From CBDUBU01 sp965365465 (GTDB taxonomy: Bacteria; Bacteroidota; Rhodothermia; Rhodothermales; DASSAV01): a stretch of DNA of 15,116 nucleotides. This document shows positions 1 through 7,147 of the stretch, one piece after another (the first letter of the stretch is position 1; every line of letters begins with the position of its first letter). The notes below the pieces were generated by a model that searched no databases, had not been told where the DNA came from, and saw nothing but the letters and a program-made list of their open reading frames with translations. A program made the translations under genes and the position numbers. The DNA is taken from contig CBDUBU010000071.1 of assembly GCA_965365465.1 (NCBI GenBank), positions 1-15,116 on the forward strand, written 5' to 3'.

Positions 1-1112
1 GCCGTCTTCTTGTCAACCATGCCCTCACGCACCAGGTCAACAGCGATCTTGAGGGCGGCAGGTCCGGTGCGCTTGCCGTGGCGGGTTTGCAGAATAAAGA
101 GACGACCATCCTGGATCGTGAACTCGATATCCTGCATATTCTTGTAATGCTTCTCCAGGCGATTCGTGGTTTCTACCAGTTCCCGGAATGCCTGGGGAAA
201 CTCGCTTGCCATCTGATCGATGTCCTCCGGCGTGCGAATGCCTGCCACCACGTCCTCTCCCTGTGCGTTGACCAGAAACTCGCCGTAGAGCTTGTTCTCG
301 CCGGTGGAGGGGTTGCGCGTAAAGCAAACGCCGGTCCCGCTGTTTGGCCCCATGTTGCCGAAGACCATCGCCTGCACGTTTACCGCCGTGCCGAGCAGTC
401 CTGTGATCTTGTTGATGCGGCGGTACTTCTCGGCGCGGTCGCTATCCCACGAATTAAAGACGGCATTGATCGCAAAGTCGAGTTGTTCGTACGGATTGCT
501 CGGGAACATATATCCCGTATACCGGCGGTAAATGGCCTTGTAACGCTCGACGAGGTCCTTTAAATCTTCTGCCGTGAGATCGACATCGTTCTCGATCCCT
601 TTCTCTTCCTTCTTGGCTTCGATGGCTTCCTCGAAGTACTCGTGCTTCACGCCCATCACGACATCGCCAAACATATCGATGAAGCGGCGGTAGGCATCGT
701 AGGCAAAACGGTCATTGCCTGTTTTTTTGGCCAGGCCCTCGACAACCTCGTCATTCATGCCGAGGTTGAGGACGGTATCCATCATGCCGGGCATGGAACT
801 CGCCGCGCCGCTGCGCACCGAAACCAGAAGCGGGTTCTGCGGGTCGCCGAAGCGGGCGTTCATGGCCTGCTCGATGTGCTGCACCCCTCCTTTGACCTCT
901 TCTTTCAGGCCGGCGGGCCATTGATGCTTGTTCTCGCTGTAGTACTTACACGTCTCCGTGGTAATGGTAAAGCCGGGCGGGACGGGCAGGCCGATCGAAC
1001 TCATCTCGGCCAGATTCGCTCCTTTTCCACCTAGGAGCGCTTTCATTTCTTTTTTGCCGTCCGCTGTTCCATTTCCAAAGCGGAATACACGCTTGGTTGT
1101 CTGCTGTGACAT
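1..1112 (-). CDS. ppdK: Pyruvate, phosphate dikinase, N-terminal part (cut by window edge)
   Basis: The enzyme interconverts pyruvate, ATP and phosphate with phosphoenolpyruvate, AMP and pyrophosphate in the cytoplasm, at the glycolysis/gluconeogenesis junction. About 370 codons are visible from the ATG at 1112, running off the left edge without a stop. The translation starts MSQQTTKRVFRFGNG and carries GGKGANLAEM (about residues 28-37) and the family stretch VRSGAASSMPGMMDTVLNLG, followed by MVFGNMGPNSGTGVCFTRNP. These belong to the N-terminal ATP-grasp nucleotide-binding domain. The phosphohistidine and C-terminal PEP/pyruvate domains lie outside the window. No clear Shine-Dalgarno sequence precedes the ATG. 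The next gene upstream on the same strand starts 518 bp away, with a 272-bp gap after its stop, so ppdK probably has its own promoter. The family call is secure; intactness of the missing part cannot be judged. Confidence 0.96.
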   Translation of the reverse strand, partial: MSQQTTKRVFRFGNGTADGKKEMKALLGGKGANLAEMSSIGLPVPPGFTITTETCKYYSENKHQWPAGLKEEVKGGVQHIEQAMNARFGDPQNPLLVSVRSGAASSMPGMMDTVLNLGMNDEVVEGLAKKTGNDRFAYDAYRRFIDMFGDVVMGVKHEYFEEAIEAKKEEKGIENDVDLTAEDLKDLVERYKAIYRRYTGYMFPSNPYEQLDFAINAVFNSWDSDRAEKYRRINKITGLLGTAVNVQAMVFGNMGPNSGTGVCFTRNPSTGENKLYGEFLVNAQGEDVVAGIRTPEDIDQMASEFPQAFRELVETTNRLEKHYKNMQDIEFTIQDGRLFILQTRHGKRTGPAALKIAVDLVREGMVDKKT

Positions 1113-1384
1113 GGTGTTACGTTTATAATGAAGGTTCAGAATGAAGTAATTCCCTTTTTGCTTGACAGTAATAGCGCTGCCTGTGCATAGCCTTTGATTG
1201 TAAGGCCGCACGGACAGCGTCAGGTACAGGTGTTTACACTACAAAATGAGTAAGGGGCAATATACTGCACGCGACGGTGAGGGGCATATGCGTTTTGTCC
1301 GGCAGCGAAAAGAAGTCGTGAATAACGCTATGGATGCCTGGCGCGTCGGGTATGCTAGAGGCGGTCCTGTTCCCTGCCATACGT
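1113..1384. other. Intergenic region upstream of ppdK
   Basis: No credible coding sequence was seen in this gap between the stop of the small membrane protein gene and the ppdK start, both on the minus strand. It should contain the ppdK promoter. A possible minus-strand pair TTACTT (1149-1144) and TATAAA (1127-1122) with a 16-base spacer exists. It would leave almost no 5' untranslated region, so I do not call it as a promoter. No hairpin with a T-tract was seen that would end the upstream gene. Confidence 0.4.
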
Positions 1385-1630
1385 TCAGTTGAGCTGACGA
1401 ATGCCCTGGTAGATCGCCAGGCCGATCAGGGCAGCGCCTCCGGCAATCACGGCAACGCCCGAAAGCATTCCCCCTCCTACGAGTCCTCCCATGCGCGAAA
1501 GCGCCCTGGAAATACCCGGAGCGCCATAGGCGTCGCCTGTGGTTGCCTGTACGGTTCCTGCTGCTGCACCTGCCGCTGCTGCAATGGCAGTCAGGATGGC
1601 AGCGCCTTCAATGACGGCATGTTTGTTCAT
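1385..1630 (-). CDS. Small glycine/alanine-rich two-segment membrane protein, unknown function
   Basis: I do not recognise this 81-residue protein. The ATG at 1630 follows a GAGG about 9 bases upstream (minus-strand text ctgaggcatttca before ATG), which supports the start. The product has two hydrophobic stretches. Residues 5-30 are dominated by Ala and Gly, including GAAAG. Residues 48-75 contain GGLVGGG and VIAGGAALIG. They are separated by a short polar, Arg-containing linker (about 31-47). Closely spaced GxxxG-type glycines resemble glycine-zipper segments, which in known proteins pack membrane helices together. A tightly packed two-helix inner-membrane protein is the natural reading. A bacteriocin-like peptide is conceivable, but no processing or immunity gene is adjacent. 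The gene stands alone between ppdK and the divergent topA. Confidence 0.7.
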   Translation of the reverse strand: MNKHAVIEGAAILTAIAAAAGAAAGTVQATTGDAYGAPGISRALSRMGGLVGGGMLSGVAVIAGGAALIGLAIYQGIRQLN

Positions 1631-1785
1631 TGAAATGCCTCAGTAATGGAAACGGAAACATACAAAGTAATAACCTTCCCGGAAAGAGGCGAGTTTTTTG
1701 TAGATCCGTTCAGGTAAAGAGCCTGTTCCTGAATGAAGAGCGCCGCCCACAATGGTTGCCGCATCAAGGTTGCGTTTACAGCCTG

Positions 1786-1828
1786 AAAAAAGAGGAACGT
1801 TGTGTACCAACGTGCGTGAGAGTTCCTC
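1786..1828 (-). terminator. Intrinsic terminator-like hairpin on the minus strand, not downstream of any called gene
   Basis: Read on the minus strand, GAGGAAC (1828-1822) pairs perfectly with GTTCCTC (1798-1792) and is followed at once by six T (1791-1786). The intervening bases contain a second small hairpin, ACGTTG/CAACGT (1797-1802 with 1808-1813). This hairpin shares two bases with the outer stem, so the two would compete or leave a five-pair outer stem with a bulge. On the plus strand no T-tract follows the hairpin, so it would act only on minus-strand transcription. It lies 155 bases upstream of the minus-strand small membrane gene. Confidence 0.55.
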
Positions 1829-1943
1829 CGCAGGAAACATATCAAGCTGAGATAGAACCGGAAGCACCGTTTTTAGCCGCTGATGCCCCGGTCTGGTCAA
1901 TATTCCGGATTGATTGCCCTCAACGGAACAGCCATGTCAGGTT

Positions 1944-1972
1944 TTGGTCTGTTTCCGGCGCAAGGGTAACAG
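1944..1972 (+). promoter_or_regulatory. Candidate sigma-70-type promoter for topA
   Basis: TTGGTC (1944-1949) and TAACAG (1967-1972) are separated by 17 bases. This would place the transcript start near 1979, about 24 bases before the topA ATG and just ahead of its GAGG ribosome binding site. The -10 element is a weak match, so this is a tentative call based on spacing. Confidence 0.3.
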
Positions 1973-2002
1973 TTTTTTATTACGCTCGGAAATACGAGGT
2001 TT

Positions 2003-4648
2003 ATGAAACGTCTGGTAGTGGTAGAGTCGCCGACAAAGGCGCGTACGATCCGCAATTATTTGCCTGCCGGTGAGTATCGGGTGGAGGCCAGCATGGGTCA
2101 TGTACGCGACCTGCCGGCTTCCGCATCGGAAATCCCCGATGCATTCAAGGAAGCTTCCTGGGCGCGTCTGGGCGTGAACGTGGACAATGATTTTGAACCG
2201 TTGTATGTGATTCCGTCGGGCAAAAAGAGCGTTGTCCGGGAACTGAAGAATGCCCTGAAAGACGCAGACGAAGTTTACATAGCGACGGACGAAGACCGCG
2301 AAGGAGAATCCATTGGATGGCACCTGTTGCAGGTGCTCAGCCCGAAGGTGCCCGTGAAGCGCATGGTGTTTCATGAGATCACACGCGATGCTATCCTGCG
2401 CGCACTGGAGCAAACGCGATCGGTCGATCCGAATCTGGTTGATGCGCAGGAAACCCGTCGCATTCTCGACCGGCTGGTCGGCTACACGATTTCTCCGCTG
2501 CTGTGGCGCAAAATCGCCCCCCGGCTCTCCGCCGGTCGCGTGCAGAGTGTGGCCGTGCGGTTGCTAGTTTTACGGGAGAAAGAACGCGCCGCCTTTATTC
2601 CTGCTTCCTACTGGGACCTGAAAGCATGGCTTGAAAAGGAGCGCAGCCGTTTCGAAGCAACCATGACCCACTATCGCGGCGTTCGCCTGGCGACAGGACG
2701 TGATTTCGACGATGAGACGGGCAAGCTCAAGAAAGGTCTTCAGGCAGGAAAAAACGTTTTGTTGCTCGGGGAAACGGAAGCCCGCGACCTCGCGCTGCGG
2801 TTGCCGAAAGAGCCGTGGCGCGTTGCAAAAGTGGATGAGCGGATAAGCGCGCGCACACCCTCGCCGCCGTTCATCACCTCGACGTTGCAGCAGGAGGGAA
2901 GCCGCAAGCTTGGTTTATCTGCGCGTCAGACCATGCAGACGGCGCAGCGGCTCTATGAGCAGGGGTATATCACCTATATGCGTACGGACTCCACCAACCT
3001 TTCGCAAGAAGCTGTAGAGGCAAGCCGCCGGGCTGTCACGGAGCGCTATGGGAAAGAATATCTGAGTCCGAAACCACGACAGTTTGCTTCGAGCGTCAGA
3101 AATGCGCAGGAAGCGCACGAGGCAATCCGGCCTGCCGGTTCGGCCATGAAGACGCGCGACGACCTCGGCCTTTCCGGCGTGGAGGGCGCGCTGTACGATC
3201 TGATCTGGAAACGCACCGTGGCGACCCAGATGGCCGACGCGCGGCTGCGGCTCACGACGGCTTTGATCGAGGCAGGCCGTGGGGAGGAAATCGCGGTTTT
3301 CCGGGCATCCGGACGAACCATTGTGTTCGCCGGGTTTTTCCGCGCCTATGTAGAAGGCAGCGACGATCCTGAAGCAGCACTCGAAGACCGGGACCAACCC
3401 CTGCCGCCGCTCCAGGAGAATGATCCCGTGCAGTGTAACCGGGTGGAACCTGCCGGGCATGAAACCAAGCCTCCTTCGCGTTACACGGAGCCGCTATTGA
3501 TCAAGACGCTGGAAAGCGAGGGAATCGGACGACCAAGCACCTATGCCACGATCATTGACACGATCATCCACCGAGGCTACGTCCGCAAGCAAGGAAGCCA
3601 ACTGGCGCCGACTTTCACGGCTTTTGCAACCAACAACCTGCTGGAAGAACAGTTTGAGCAACTCGTAGATGTGGGCTTTACAGCGGCAATGGAGCAGATT
3701 CTGGATGATATCGCTTCGGGGCAGCAAAAGTCTACACCCTATCTGCGAGGCTTCTACAAGGGGCGTGAGGGGCTTGAGCAGCGCGTGGAGGATGCGCTCG
3801 ATGAGATTGATGCCCGAAAGGTTTCTACGATTACATTTCCCAAGTGGGGTGATTATGTTGTGCGTGTGGGGCGCTACGGCCCCTATGCGGAGGGTACACT
3901 GGAAGGTGAACTGGTAACTGCTTCTATCCCGGACGAGATGCCTCCCGCTGATGTTACACGTGAAGCGTTGGAGATATTCCTGCGCGAAGGAAACGCTGAG
4001 GATCGGCCAATCGGCATTCACCCGGAGGCGGAACAGCCTGTGTTGCTCAAGAAAGGCCCCTATGGCCCCTACGTCCAGCTTGGAGATGACGAGCAGGAAG
4101 GAAAACCGAAGCGTATCTCTTTGCCCAAGGGAATGGAGCCGGGTGAAGTGACATTGCAGACAGCTATCAAACTGCTGTCGCTGCCTCGTACTCTTGGCGC
4201 CCACCCTGAATCTGAAAAGCCTGTCCGTGCGAACATTGGACGGTACGGCCCTTATGTTCAGCATGGCAGCGTCTACGCTTCGCTGGCGAAGGATGATGAC
4301 GTACTGGAGATTAATCTGAATCGTGCGCTCGAATTGATTGCTAGAAAAGAGGCAAAGAACAAACCTCTACGGCTTCTGGGCAGGCACCCGGAGTCGGGCG
4401 AACCCGTAGAGATATGGGAAGGGCGCTATGGGCCTTACGTAAAGCACCAGAAAACAAACGCATCGGTCCCCAAAGACCGCGCTCCGGAAGCCCTCACCAT
4501 GGAAGAAGCCGTCGGTCTGCTGTCCGAGAAGGCTTCCTCCAAAGGAAAGGGCAAACGTGCTGCGGCCAAAAAGACTCCGGCAGCCAAGAAAACCACGAAG
4601 CCGAAAAAAGCGGCGTCAACGAAAAAAAGCGCGCCGAAGAAGAAATAG
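2003..4648 (+). CDS. topA: DNA topoisomerase I (type IA) with C-terminal repeats and lysine-rich tail
   Basis: Type IA topoisomerase relaxes negative supercoils by cutting one DNA strand through a tyrosine. The 881-residue product starts with a Toprim domain: VVVESPTKA carries Glu8, and ATDEDREGE carries Asp96, Asp98 and Glu100, the metal-binding acidic triad. The catalytic tyrosine is Tyr325 in YITYMRTDSTN. The C-terminal part has no zinc ribbons; I see a single cysteine in the whole protein. Instead it carries four repeats centred on G-R/P-Y-G-P-Y (tyrosines 625, 687, 748, 809; period about 61 residues), as in the Toprim C-terminal repeat family. The last 40 residues are a disordered Lys/Ala/Pro tail resembling histone H1 tails, probably for DNA binding. 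GAGG lies shortly before the ATG. The 3' end overlaps the terminator shared with the facing gene. Confidence 0.98.
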   Translation: MKRLVVVESPTKARTIRNYLPAGEYRVEASMGHVRDLPASASEIPDAFKEASWARLGVNVDNDFEPLYVIPSGKKSVVRELKNALKDADEVYIATDEDREGESIGWHLLQVLSPKVPVKRMVFHEITRDAILRALEQTRSVDPNLVDAQETRRILDRLVGYTISPLLWRKIAPRLSAGRVQSVAVRLLVLREKERAAFIPASYWDLKAWLEKERSRFEATMTHYRGVRLATGRDFDDETGKLKKGLQAGKNVLLLGETEARDLALRLPKEPWRVAKVDERISARTPSPPFITSTLQQEGSRKLGLSARQTMQTAQRLYEQGYITYMRTDSTNLSQEAVEASRRAVTERYGKEYLSPKPRQFASSVRNAQEAHEAIRPAGSAMKTRDDLGLSGVEGALYDLIWKRTVATQMADARLRLTTALIEAGRGEEIAVFRASGRTIVFAGFFRAYVEGSDDPEAALEDRDQPLPPLQENDPVQCNRVEPAGHETKPPSRYTEPLLIKTLESEGIGRPSTYATIIDTIIHRGYVRKQGSQLAPTFTAFATNNLLEEQFEQLVDVGFTAAMEQILDDIASGQQKSTPYLRGFYKGREGLEQRVEDALDEIDARKVSTITFPKWGDYVVRVGRYGPYAEGTLEGELVTASIPDEMPPADVTREALEIFLREGNAEDRPIGIHPEAEQPVLLKKGPYGPYVQLGDDEQEGKPKRISLPKGMEPGEVTLQTAIKLLSLPRTLGAHPESEKPVRANIGRYGPYVQHGSVYASLAKDDDVLEINLNRALELIARKEAKNKPLRLLGRHPESGEPVEIWEGRYGPYVKHQKTNASVPKDRAPEALTMEEAVGLLSEKASSKGKGKRAAAKKTPAAKKTTKPKKAASTKKSAPKKK

Positions 4649-4670
4649 CGGCTATGCGCGCGCTTTTTTT
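4622..4670. terminator. Bidirectional intrinsic terminator between topA and the DUF2892 gene
   Basis: AAAAAAAGCGCGC (4622-4634) and GCGCGCTTTTTTT (4658-4670) form a perfect 13-base inverted repeat with a 23-base loop. Each strand therefore shows a GC core followed by seven T. The topA stop (4646-4648) and the facing DUF2892 stop (4654-4652) both lie in the loop, three bases apart. The arms are coding: the left arm encodes part of the TopA lysine tail and the right arm encodes KKAR of the facing protein. Confidence 0.85.
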
Positions 4671-4861
4671 CTGGTCGAAATGCCAAATGGCATATATAGA
4701 GGGCAAGATCCTACGAAACTGGTCAGTAGAAATACGACTGCCAGAATTCCGAGGATAATCGCTGCCGTGCCTGATATCTGTCCCGTGAAGTACAGCACGG
4801 CAATAACGACTGCAATTAGGGCGCGCAGAATCCGGTCGATGGAACCCATATTCTTGGTCAT
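4652..4861 (-). CDS. DUF2892 (YgaP-like) small inner-membrane protein
   Basis: This 69-residue protein matches the DUF2892/YgaP transmembrane family. It opens with MTKNMGSIDRILRALIAVV. Two hydrophobic helices follow (about residues 9-27 and 32-51) and then the family C-terminal signature, here GSCPLYMPFGIST. The family often stands alone or fused to rhodanese domains; its exact function is not settled. The ATG at 4861 has GGGAG about 9 bases upstream. The gene lies 88 bases after the stop of a Crp/Fnr regulator on the same strand, a pairing I know as frequent in Bacteroidota, which suggests control by that regulator. The tail RKKARA departs from the usual family ending because it is encoded by the terminator arm. 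Confidence 0.88.
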   Translation of the reverse strand: MTKNMGSIDRILRALIAVVIAVLYFTGQISGTAAIILGILAVVFLLTSFVGSCPLYMPFGISTRKKARA

Positions 4862-4935
4862 GGCATGGTCTCCCTGTCAGGTGGTTATATGCTGGTAGTT
4901 AAATCCACGATACACCAGGCAAGCGCCACGTGTCC

Positions 4936-4948
4936 GTGACAAAGTCAC
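4936..4948. promoter_or_regulatory. Perfect palindrome, possible Crp/Fnr-type operator upstream of the DUF2892 gene
   Basis: GTGAC-AAA-GTCAC is a perfect 5-3-5 inverted repeat placed immediately downstream of the regulator stop codon and about 75 bases upstream of the DUF2892 start. The half-sites GTGA and TCAC are those of the CRP family, but the spacing is five bases where the E. coli CRP site has six. It could be the binding site of the adjacent regulator. That is inference from sequence and position. Confidence 0.4.
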
Positions 4949-4949
4949 A

Positions 4950-5642
4950 TTACGAGATTTGACCAGTCTTTGCATACAGCGCGTTTCTGTTTCTTACGTA
5001 TATGCAGCCTCGCGCCAGGCCAATCAGACCCTCGTTTTCAAAATCCTTCAGGATGCGACTCACGACCTCTCTCGACGTTCCGAGGTCTGACGCGACTGCT
5101 TCGTGCGTGGTTTTCAAAGATGAAGATTCATCCGTTGTGCAGTCCAGCAGGTATCCGGCTATGCGGGCATCCATCCGGCGAAACGCAACCTCTTCAATGA
5201 TGGAAATGACGCTTGAAAGGCGGTCGGCCATGAGGCCGAGCACGTAGAAGCGCCATTCCGGAACCCGGTCGAACCACAACTGAAACAACCTTGAGGGGAT
5301 GAGCAATGCCTCTACCTCTGTTTCTACCATCGCAAAAGCCGGGAAGTCTTTGTCGCTGAGGATGCAGGAGGCCGTGAGGATGCAACTTTCTCCGGCTTCA
5401 ATCCGGTAAAGCGTGATCTCTCGCCCATTCTCGCCGGTCTTGAAAACACGCGCCGTACCAGAGAGCATCAAGGGCAGGTAAGCGCAGAGGTTGCCTTCCA
5501 TGCAGATGAACTGGCCTGCCGGGACTATCGTCAGGCGCCCTTCCATGACTACCTGCTCCTGAAGACTCGGTTCTGTATGTTCGAGAAAGGGAAAGGCGGC
5601 AAGCAAGCGCCTGCGAAACAGGGTATATTTATCTGTTGTCAT
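4950..5642 (-). CDS. Crp/Fnr-family transcriptional regulator
   Basis: This 230-residue product has the Crp/Fnr architecture: an N-terminal cyclic-nucleotide-binding-like beta barrel (about residues 30-118, with ENGREITLYRIEAGESC), a dimerisation helix (about 125-160) and a C-terminal winged helix-turn-helix (about 175-215). The HTH contains HEAVASDLGTSREVVSRIL, the typical recognition pattern. There is no N-terminal cysteine cluster like the one that binds the Fnr iron-sulfur cluster, although scattered cysteines (48, 53, 87, 93) exist. The effector cannot be told. I chose the ATG at 5642. A TTG at 5675 in the same frame would overlap the rsgA stop and has no better ribosome site. The gene starts 29 bases after rsgA and is followed by the DUF2892 gene, so it is probably co-transcribed with rsgA. 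It is a likely regulator of its downstream neighbour. Confidence 0.92.
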   Translation of the reverse strand: MTTDKYTLFRRRLLAAFPFLEHTEPSLQEQVVMEGRLTIVPAGQFICMEGNLCAYLPLMLSGTARVFKTGENGREITLYRIEAGESCILTASCILSDKDFPAFAMVETEVEALLIPSRLFQLWFDRVPEWRFYVLGLMADRLSSVISIIEEVAFRRMDARIAGYLLDCTTDESSSLKTTHEAVASDLGTSREVVSRILKDFENEGLIGLARGCIYVRNRNALYAKTGQIS

Positions 5643-5671
5643 TAGCCTGGAAGTTACATAACGTTGCTTCG

Positions 5672-6652
5672 TCAACGGCCAACATCGCGTGTTCCCATTC
5701 TGATCGATTCCAGAATATTCAGGTAGCTATCATAGCGTTCTTCCTTGATTTCATCTCGTTCAACGGCCGGCTTGACGGCGCATCCGGGTTCATGGTCATG
5801 GGTGCAGTTGGGATAAAAGCACTCAGGCAGGTAGGGCCGAAACTCCACGAAGTAGTACGAAAGCTCCTCCGGCGCCAGATCGATAACGCCGAACTCGCGG
5901 ATTCCGGGGGTGTCTGCCACATAGCCGCCAGCGGAAAGGGGGTACAAGTTGGTCGTCGTAGTCGTATGTTTGCCCTTCCGCGTTTTTTCGCTTACGGAAC
6001 TCGTGCGCAATTCCAGATTCGGCTCTATCGCATTGAGGAGCGCTGATTTGCCGACCCCGGAAGGCCCGGCTATGACGTTTGTTTTCCCGGCGAGGGCCTC
6101 GGCAAAGGCATCGATGCCTTCGCGCGTCAGGGTGCTTGTCAACAGCACGAGATAGCCAAGTTCTGAATACAGATCGCGCAGAAAAGCTATGGCATCGGTA
6201 TCCTTCCGTTGCATAAGGTCAAGCTTGTTAAATACGATGCCCGGTGAGATCTCGAATGATTCAGCCATCACCAGAAAACGATCAATCAACCCTGCATTGA
6301 TCTTCGGCATCCGGATAGATTGAACGATCCATGCAGCGTCCACGTTGACAGCTATGATCTGTTCCTGACCGACGCGGCGCCCGGCCGCCCGCCGGGTTAG
6401 CTTGTTCCGGCGCTCATAGATTTTCGTAATCAGACCAGTTCCGTCCTGGTTGATCCGAATCTTGACCCGGTCTCCAACAATGACCGGGTTGGTGGCATCT
6501 GTGTCGGAAAGGCGAAATTTTCCGCGAACTTTGGAAGGGATCGTGTGGTTTTCCGTCTGAACATCATACCAACTTCCGGTTGAGCGGATAACGATGCCTT
6601 TCAGGTACGTTTCCTGATCCTGCTGTGAATTTGCAGTGTTCTCTTCTGGCAT
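5672..6652 (-). CDS. rsgA: Ribosome small-subunit-dependent GTPase A
   Basis: RsgA is a circularly permuted GTPase that checks late 30S ribosome maturation and is stimulated by the small subunit. The 326-residue product shows the permuted motif order. An N-terminal OB-fold (about residues 18-95) comes first, then G4 NKLD (142-145), G1 GPSGVGKS (196-203), the switch region TRKGKHTTT, and G3 DTPG (247-250). A C-terminal zinc site follows: Cys278, Cys283, His285, Cys291 in CFYPNCTHDHEPGC. Length and motifs are complete, so it looks functional. The ATG at 6652 has no strong Shine-Dalgarno. It is first in a minus-strand group with the Crp/Fnr gene and, further on, the DUF2892 gene. It diverges from a small plus-strand gene across about 116 bp that must hold both promoters. 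Confidence 0.97.
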   Translation of the reverse strand: MPEENTANSQQDQETYLKGIVIRSTGSWYDVQTENHTIPSKVRGKFRLSDTDATNPVIVGDRVKIRINQDGTGLITKIYERRNKLTRRAAGRRVGQEQIIAVNVDAAWIVQSIRMPKINAGLIDRFLVMAESFEISPGIVFNKLDLMQRKDTDAIAFLRDLYSELGYLVLLTSTLTREGIDAFAEALAGKTNVIAGPSGVGKSALLNAIEPNLELRTSSVSEKTRKGKHTTTTTNLYPLSAGGYVADTPGIREFGVIDLAPEELSYYFVEFRPYLPECFYPNCTHDHEPGCAVKPAVERDEIKEERYDSYLNILESIRMGTRDVGR

Positions 6653-6768
6653 AGGATCTGTCTGGCGCCTGCTGCTGAAACTCTGAGCGCTCCTCTCTCG
6701 TCTACATGCTAATGATAGCGGCAGGTTTTTTCAAAGCGCCTACGTGCGCACTGATAGGTTGTAAAATT

Positions 6769-7095
6769 ATGAATACACACCAGAAACAGCACCGGGAACA
6801 TTACTACCGCACGCGCGAAGCCTTTGATGATCTGGAAACAACAGATAAAGCTGTTTTTCTCATTGAGGCTACGGTTGCTACCATTGCGAAAGGCTTGGAA
6901 GAGGCCGGCCAGACGCTGGCCGCCGAACTTGACCATCTTTTTCGCATGAAACCCGGAACCGCTCACGAAGAGACGCCCCGTAAGGATGCCCCCGGCCCGG
7001 CGGAGCCTGAAACAGCGGCGCAACAGGCTTCTCGAAGCCGTACGAAAAAGAAGGAACCTGGTTCTTCCACACATGGGTCTGACACGGAACTGTGA
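6769..7095 (+). CDS. Small conserved-looking protein, unknown function (first of a paralogous pair)
   Basis: I cannot assign this 108-residue protein to a family. The N-terminal 60 residues are predicted to be amphipathic helix (REAFDDLETTDKAVFLIEAT). The rest is a low-complexity Pro/Glu/Lys-rich tail ending with TKKKEPGSSTHGSDTEL, probably disordered. Residues 19-41 align without gaps to residues 11-33 of the next gene's product, with nine identities (F19, L22, K27, F30, L31, A34, V36, A40, K41). I chose the ATG at 6769. An earlier in-frame ATG at 6706 would add 21 residues, but they look like translated promoter sequence. The two small genes are 52 bp apart and presumably form an operon ending at the terminator at 7405-7443. 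A phasin-like or helical scaffold protein is possible but unproven. Confidence 0.68.
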   Translation: MNTHQKQHREHYYRTREAFDDLETTDKAVFLIEATVATIAKGLEEAGQTLAAELDHLFRMKPGTAHEETPRKDAPGPAEPETAAQQASRSRTKKKEPGSSTHGSDTEL

Positions 7096-7147
7096 TCGAG
7101 GATCTCTACTTTCGGTGTCTTTATTCCTCGCATAGAGGCTCCTCCTG

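Larger units (their letters stand above)
1631..2002. other. 372-bp intergenic region between the divergent small membrane gene and topA
   Basis: No gene is called here. Two open frames overlap the stretch: one plus-strand frame running into topA, and one minus-strand frame (1640-1900, TTG start, or ATG at 1840). Neither has a good ribosome binding site or recognisable family features, and the minus-strand one runs straight through a terminator-like hairpin at 1786-1828. The region should hold the topA promoter (candidate at 1944-1972) and the promoter or leader of the minus-strand gene starting at 1630. Confidence 0.5.

Noticed and set aside
1640..1900. Minus-strand open frame of 86 codons ahead of the small membrane gene
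   Set aside because: It begins with TTG (or an ATG at 1840 without a ribosome site), has no recognisable family, and runs straight through a terminator-like hairpin with a T-tract. Coding is possible but not supported.
1630..2073. Plus-strand open frame of 147 codons overlapping the topA start
   Set aside because: Composition is unlike a real protein, it overlaps 71 bases of topA in another frame, and it starts inside the 5' end of the opposite-strand gene.
3494..4264. Long antisense open frame (256 codons) within topA
   Set aside because: It lies wholly inside conserved topA sequence, shows no family features, and is explained as a shadow of GC-rich coding DNA.
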